Positions 61,467-64,000 of a stretch of 64,000 nt of DNA are shown piece after piece. A program made the translations under genes and the position numbers. The notes beneath the pieces were generated by a model. It saw nothing but the letters and a program-made list of their open reading frames with translations. It searched no databases and was not told the DNA's origin. The stretch is from Exiguobacterium algae. Lineage in GTDB: Bacteria; Bacillota; Bacilli; Exiguobacteriales; Exiguobacteriaceae. The DNA lies in the NCBI RefSeq assembly GCF_018617875.1, contig NZ_JACSKZ010000004.1, forward strand, positions 62,001 through 126,000, written 5' to 3'. The first letter of the stretch is position 1. The number at the start of each line of letters is the position of its first letter.

Positions 61467-63439
61467 ATCCACGTATTGCACTCATTGGAAATCCGAATAC
61501 CGGGAAAACGTCTCTTTTTAACCGTTTAACCGGTTCATTTGCTCATGTAGGAAACTGGGCCGGCGTCACAATCGAACAAAAAATCGGTCAACTGCATGGG
61601 GAAGCGGGTCAATTGATCGATTTACCCGGCGTCTATGATTTAGACCCGTTATCTGCAGATGAAGCCATCGTTTCACGCTTCTTATTACATGAATCATTCG
61701 ATGGTATGATCAATATCATCGATGCTTCGCAACTCGAGCGAAACCTGCAACTGACGTTGCAGCTGTTAGAAATGGGCAGACCGATTCAAATCGGCTTAAA
61801 TATGGTCGATGTAGCTGAAGGTCGAGGGATGCGTGTCAATCTCGAGCGCTTTGAAGAATTGCTCGATGTCGACGTCTTTCCCATCACGGCTCGCACCGGA
61901 GCGGGCTGTGAAGTGTTACTTTCTTCCCTTCAAACAAAAGAGCGCCAACCGTTCGTGCTTGATTATGGGGCAGACACGGAAGAGGCCATACAACAAATTT
62001 TAGAACTGACTGGTCGGTCCAAACAAGATCGGTGGATTGCCGTACAATATTTAGCAGGAAATCGTGTCATTTCTGAACAATTGGAAGCCTCGATGCCTTC
62101 AATCAGTGATATTCGAAAAACACTCGAAATAACACTCGGTCGTTTCGCCCATGCCCATATTACAGAACGTCGTCGCGATTGGGCCAAGCTGATCCGTCAT
62201 CAAGTCATTGAAGAGAACAACGCAAATGAAATGACGATGACGGACCGAATCGACGCCGTGGTGACCCATCCCATTCTAGGCTTACCGATTTTCTTCGCGG
62301 TCTTGTATAGCCTGTTCCATGTGACGTTTAATTGGGTAGGCGCTCCTCTCTCCGATCTGTTGGACGGCTTCCTGTCCGGTTCTTTGACGACAGGCGCCGT
62401 ATGGTTGTTACAGGCACTCGGAGCGTCTGAATTCATTCAGGCCTTGATTGTAGACGGGATCATCGCCGGTGTTGGGGGCGTCCTCGTCTTCGTCCCGCAA
62501 ATATTCGTCCTCTTCTTTTTCATCTCATTTTTAGAGGACTCAGGGTACATGGCCCGTGTCGCCATCGTCATGGACCGTTTCATGCAAATGGTCGGCTTGA
62601 ACGGGAAAAGTTTTATTCCGATGATCATCGGATTCGGTTGTAACGTACCCGGGATTATGGCAGCACGCACTGTCGAAGAAGAACGTGAACGACTCGTCAC
62701 CATCTTCATTTCACCGTTCATGTCCTGCTCGGCACGATTACCGATTTATGCTGTTTTTGCAGCAAGTTTCTTCGCCTCGAATCAAGCGTTAGTCGTGCTT
62801 TCTTTATATATTTTAGGCATTGTCCTTGCCTTACTCGCTGCAAAACTATTCACCAACGTATTGGCAGCGGAAGACAAACACAGTTTATTCATCGTCGAAC
62901 AACCGCCTTACCGCGTCCCTCAAGGATTAACGTTGTGGCGCAGTACGTGGCAAAAAGCGAAAGGCTTTGTACGTAAAGCCGGGACATTTATTTTCGGAGG
63001 ATCCGTGTTCATCTGGTTGCTTGCTTACTCAGGACCAGACGGATTTAATGTTCCAATGAACGACAGCTTCCTCGCCATGATCGGTGGCGCCATCGCCATC
63101 TTCTTAGTCCCACTCGGATTCGGAACCTGGCAGGCGGGGGCTTCCCTCATTACAGGTTTTTTGGCTAAAGAAGTCGTCGTCTCAACGATGGCCATCATTT
63201 ATGCTGTCAGTGAATCGGATCTGTCTGAATCCTTATTGCCGATTTTCACACCGCTTAGCGCATACAGCTTTATGGCGTTCGTATTGCTCTATGTCCCGTG
63301 TCTCGCGACTGTCGCCGTCATTCGCCGGGAAGTCGGAAGTGCGAAGCTCACCTGGTTCGCCAGCCTATATGGTTTAGGGGTCGCTTATGCGGTTTCACTC
63401 ATCATTTATCAAATCGGTCGCTTGCTCGGATTCGCCTAA
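61463..63439 (+). CDS. feoB: Ferrous iron transporter FeoB
   Basis: 658 residues. N-terminal G domain: GNPNTGKTSLFN (G1), GVTIEQ (G2), DLPGVYDL (G3), NMVD (G4). After a helical GDI-like region come about eight membrane helices with two Gate motifs around GFGCNVPGIMAAR and PFMSCSARLPIY. It imports Fe2+ when iron and oxygen are low. The GTG start overlaps feoA. Confidence 0.96.
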   Translation: MNPRIALIGNPNTGKTSLFNRLTGSFAHVGNWAGVTIEQKIGQLHGEAGQLIDLPGVYDLDPLSADEAIVSRFLLHESFDGMINIIDASQLERNLQLTLQLLEMGRPIQIGLNMVDVAEGRGMRVNLERFEELLDVDVFPITARTGAGCEVLLSSLQTKERQPFVLDYGADTEEAIQQILELTGRSKQDRWIAVQYLAGNRVISEQLEASMPSISDIRKTLEITLGRFAHAHITERRRDWAKLIRHQVIEENNANEMTMTDRIDAVVTHPILGLPIFFAVLYSLFHVTFNWVGAPLSDLLDGFLSGSLTTGAVWLLQALGASEFIQALIVDGIIAGVGGVLVFVPQIFVLFFFISFLEDSGYMARVAIVMDRFMQMVGLNGKSFIPMIIGFGCNVPGIMAARTVEEERERLVTIFISPFMSCSARLPIYAVFAASFFASNQALVVLSLYILGIVLALLAAKLFTNVLAAEDKHSLFIVEQPPYRVPQGLTLWRSTWQKAKGFVRKAGTFIFGGSVFIWLLAYSGPDGFNVPMNDSFLAMIGGAIAIFLVPLGFGTWQAGASLITGFLAKEVVVSTMAIIYAVSESDLSESLLPIFTPLSAYSFMAFVLLYVPCLATVAVIRREVGSAKLTWFASLYGLGVAYAVSLIIYQIGRLLGFA

Positions 63440-63451
63440 GGAGGAAAGAGG

Positions 63452-63649
63452 ATGTCATTGTTTGATTTACTCATCGGTTTCGCTATTTTCGGATACGCCG
63501 CATTTTCACTTTACCGTTACAGCCGAAAAGCGAAAGCCGGAAAATGTGCCACATGTGAGATCGAGCCGACATGTACAACAGCTTGTGATGCGGCAGACTG
63601 GGATAAAATTATCGCTGAGGCATTGCAAACGGATCGTTCAAAATCATAA
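63452..63649 (+). CDS. FeoB-associated Cys-rich membrane protein
   Basis: 65 residues: an N-terminal helix (LLIGFAIFGYAAFSLYRY), a basic linker and KCATCEIEPTCTTAC, a four-Cys cluster. Such small proteins follow feoB in many Bacilli and may handle Fe2+ or a cluster. GGAGGAAAGAGG precedes the ATG, 12 bases after feoB. Confidence 0.88.
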   Translation: MSLFDLLIGFAIFGYAAFSLYRYSRKAKAGKCATCEIEPTCTTACDAADWDKIIAEALQTDRSKS

Positions 63650-63656
63650 TGCAAAT

Positions 63657-63694
63657 AAAAATGGAGTGAAGCAGCTGCTTCACTCCATTTTTCA
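63657..63694. terminator. Bidirectional terminator after the feo operon
   Basis: AAAAATGGAGTGAAGCAG / CTGCTTCACTCCATTTTT, a self-complementary stem between convergent genes. Confidence 0.9.
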
Positions 63695-64000
63695 CATGTT
63701 ATGTAATACCGACACAATGATCCCGACCACTAAAATCCCCGGCAACAGATTCGCTACGCGAATTTTTGTGATGCCGACCAAATTCAACCCAATCGCGACA
63801 ATCATCACCCCGCCGGTTGCCGTCATTTCTAAAATAAAACTGTCCATGAGCGACTCAGGAATGAATTTCATGATTTGAATCGCGAGAAGTGCAATCGCGC
63901 CTTGATAGATGAGCACCGGGATTGCCGAAAACATGACACCAATCCCGAGAGTGGAGCTTAGAACGAGCGAAGTAAATCCATCAATTAACCCCTTCGTATA
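63692..64000 (-). CDS. DUF554 (YdfK-like) membrane protein, 3' part
   Basis: The frame stays open from its stop at 63692 to the window edge, giving the last ~102 residues: YTKGLIDGFTSLVLSSTLGIGVMFSAIP then several helices (IPVLIYQGAIALLAIQI, GGVMIVAIGLNLVGI, NLLPGILVVGIIVSVL). This is the C-terminal half of DUF554, an integral membrane family of unknown transport role. The start lies outside the window. Confidence 0.8.
   Translation of the reverse strand, partial: YTKGLIDGFTSLVLSSTLGIGVMFSAIPVLIYQGAIALLAIQIMKFIPESLMDSFILEMTATGGVMIVAIGLNLVGITKIRVANLLPGILVVGIIVSVLHNM

Overview
The window looks like chromosomal DNA of a low-to-mid GC Gram-positive Bacillota, most likely Exiguobacterium or a close relative. 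Support comes from strong AAGGAGG ribosome binding sites with frequent TTG/GTG starts, B. subtilis-type regulators and operators (Lia, MntR, Fnr with a C-terminal Cys cluster, CcpA cre, Fur 7-1-7 boxes, T-box, PurBox), lipoproteins, an LCP protein and DUF368. The genus is inference from gene content; no rRNA is present. No phage, insertion sequence or CRISPR array was seen.

Layout. 0.1-4.2 kb: a minus-strand envelope-stress operon, liaI-liaH-liaF-liaS-liaR, ending in a translationally coupled GNAT gene whose N-terminus is broken by an in-frame TGA. 4.3-8.2 kb: a second-type rsgA GTPase gene with a leader peptide and SD-sequestering hairpins, MntR-controlled mntH, and a malic enzyme. 8.2-11.6 kb: pflB-pflA fermentation genes with an Fnr box. 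11.6-14.5 kb: a small unknown gene, a yfmL-type helicase, an unknown partner gene, and a uridine-kinase-like P-loop kinase. 14.6-17.8 kb: a ba3-type cytochrome c oxidase operon, including an overlooked 39-residue subunit IIa, with a well-placed Fnr box, and fnr itself upstream. 18-26.7 kb: aldehyde dehydrogenase, deoD, a YesMN-type two-component system, an M48 protease with ankyrin repeats, a PQQ-type sugar dehydrogenase lipoprotein and a drug MFS pump.

26.7-30 kb: a nosD-nosL-nosY-nosF copper-maturation operon without nosZ, preceded by a CsoR-like copper operator. 30.1-34.8 kb: a carbohydrate ABC importer whose binding protein and two permeases are separated by a T-box-controlled asnA; both importer promoters share cre-like and other conserved elements. 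35-41 kb: fhs with a PurBox pair, an alpha/beta hydrolase and a large SH3b-repeat glucosaminidase. 41-42.7 kb: an orphan trio of immunity-protein-like genes beside two identical tRNA-Gly(UCC) genes.

42.8-46.2 kb: a metallo-beta-lactamase-fold gene, a 34-residue membrane peptide with a cre, a DUF3006-like gene, and a cyclic-di-GMP-I riboswitch with terminator in front of a lipoprotein gene and a very acidic secreted DUF5667-like protein. 46.2-55 kb: ResA-like thioredoxin, aldose epimerase, PspC, SDR, LCP ligase, several unknowns, a candidate small RNA with an anti-SD segment, and a Fur-controlled ferredoxin-NADP reductase. 55-64 kb: DUF368 (PopT-type) transporter, GNAT, sugar-nucleotide reductase-like protein, K+ channel, alanine symporter, yidD, proC, a Fur-controlled feoA-feoB-Cys-rich operon and a DUF554 gene cut by the window end.

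Recurrent themes are oxygen-limitation control (Fnr on pfl and ba3 oxidase), metal homeostasis (Mn, Fe, Cu) and RNA-based regulation (attenuator leader, T-box, c-di-GMP riboswitch).
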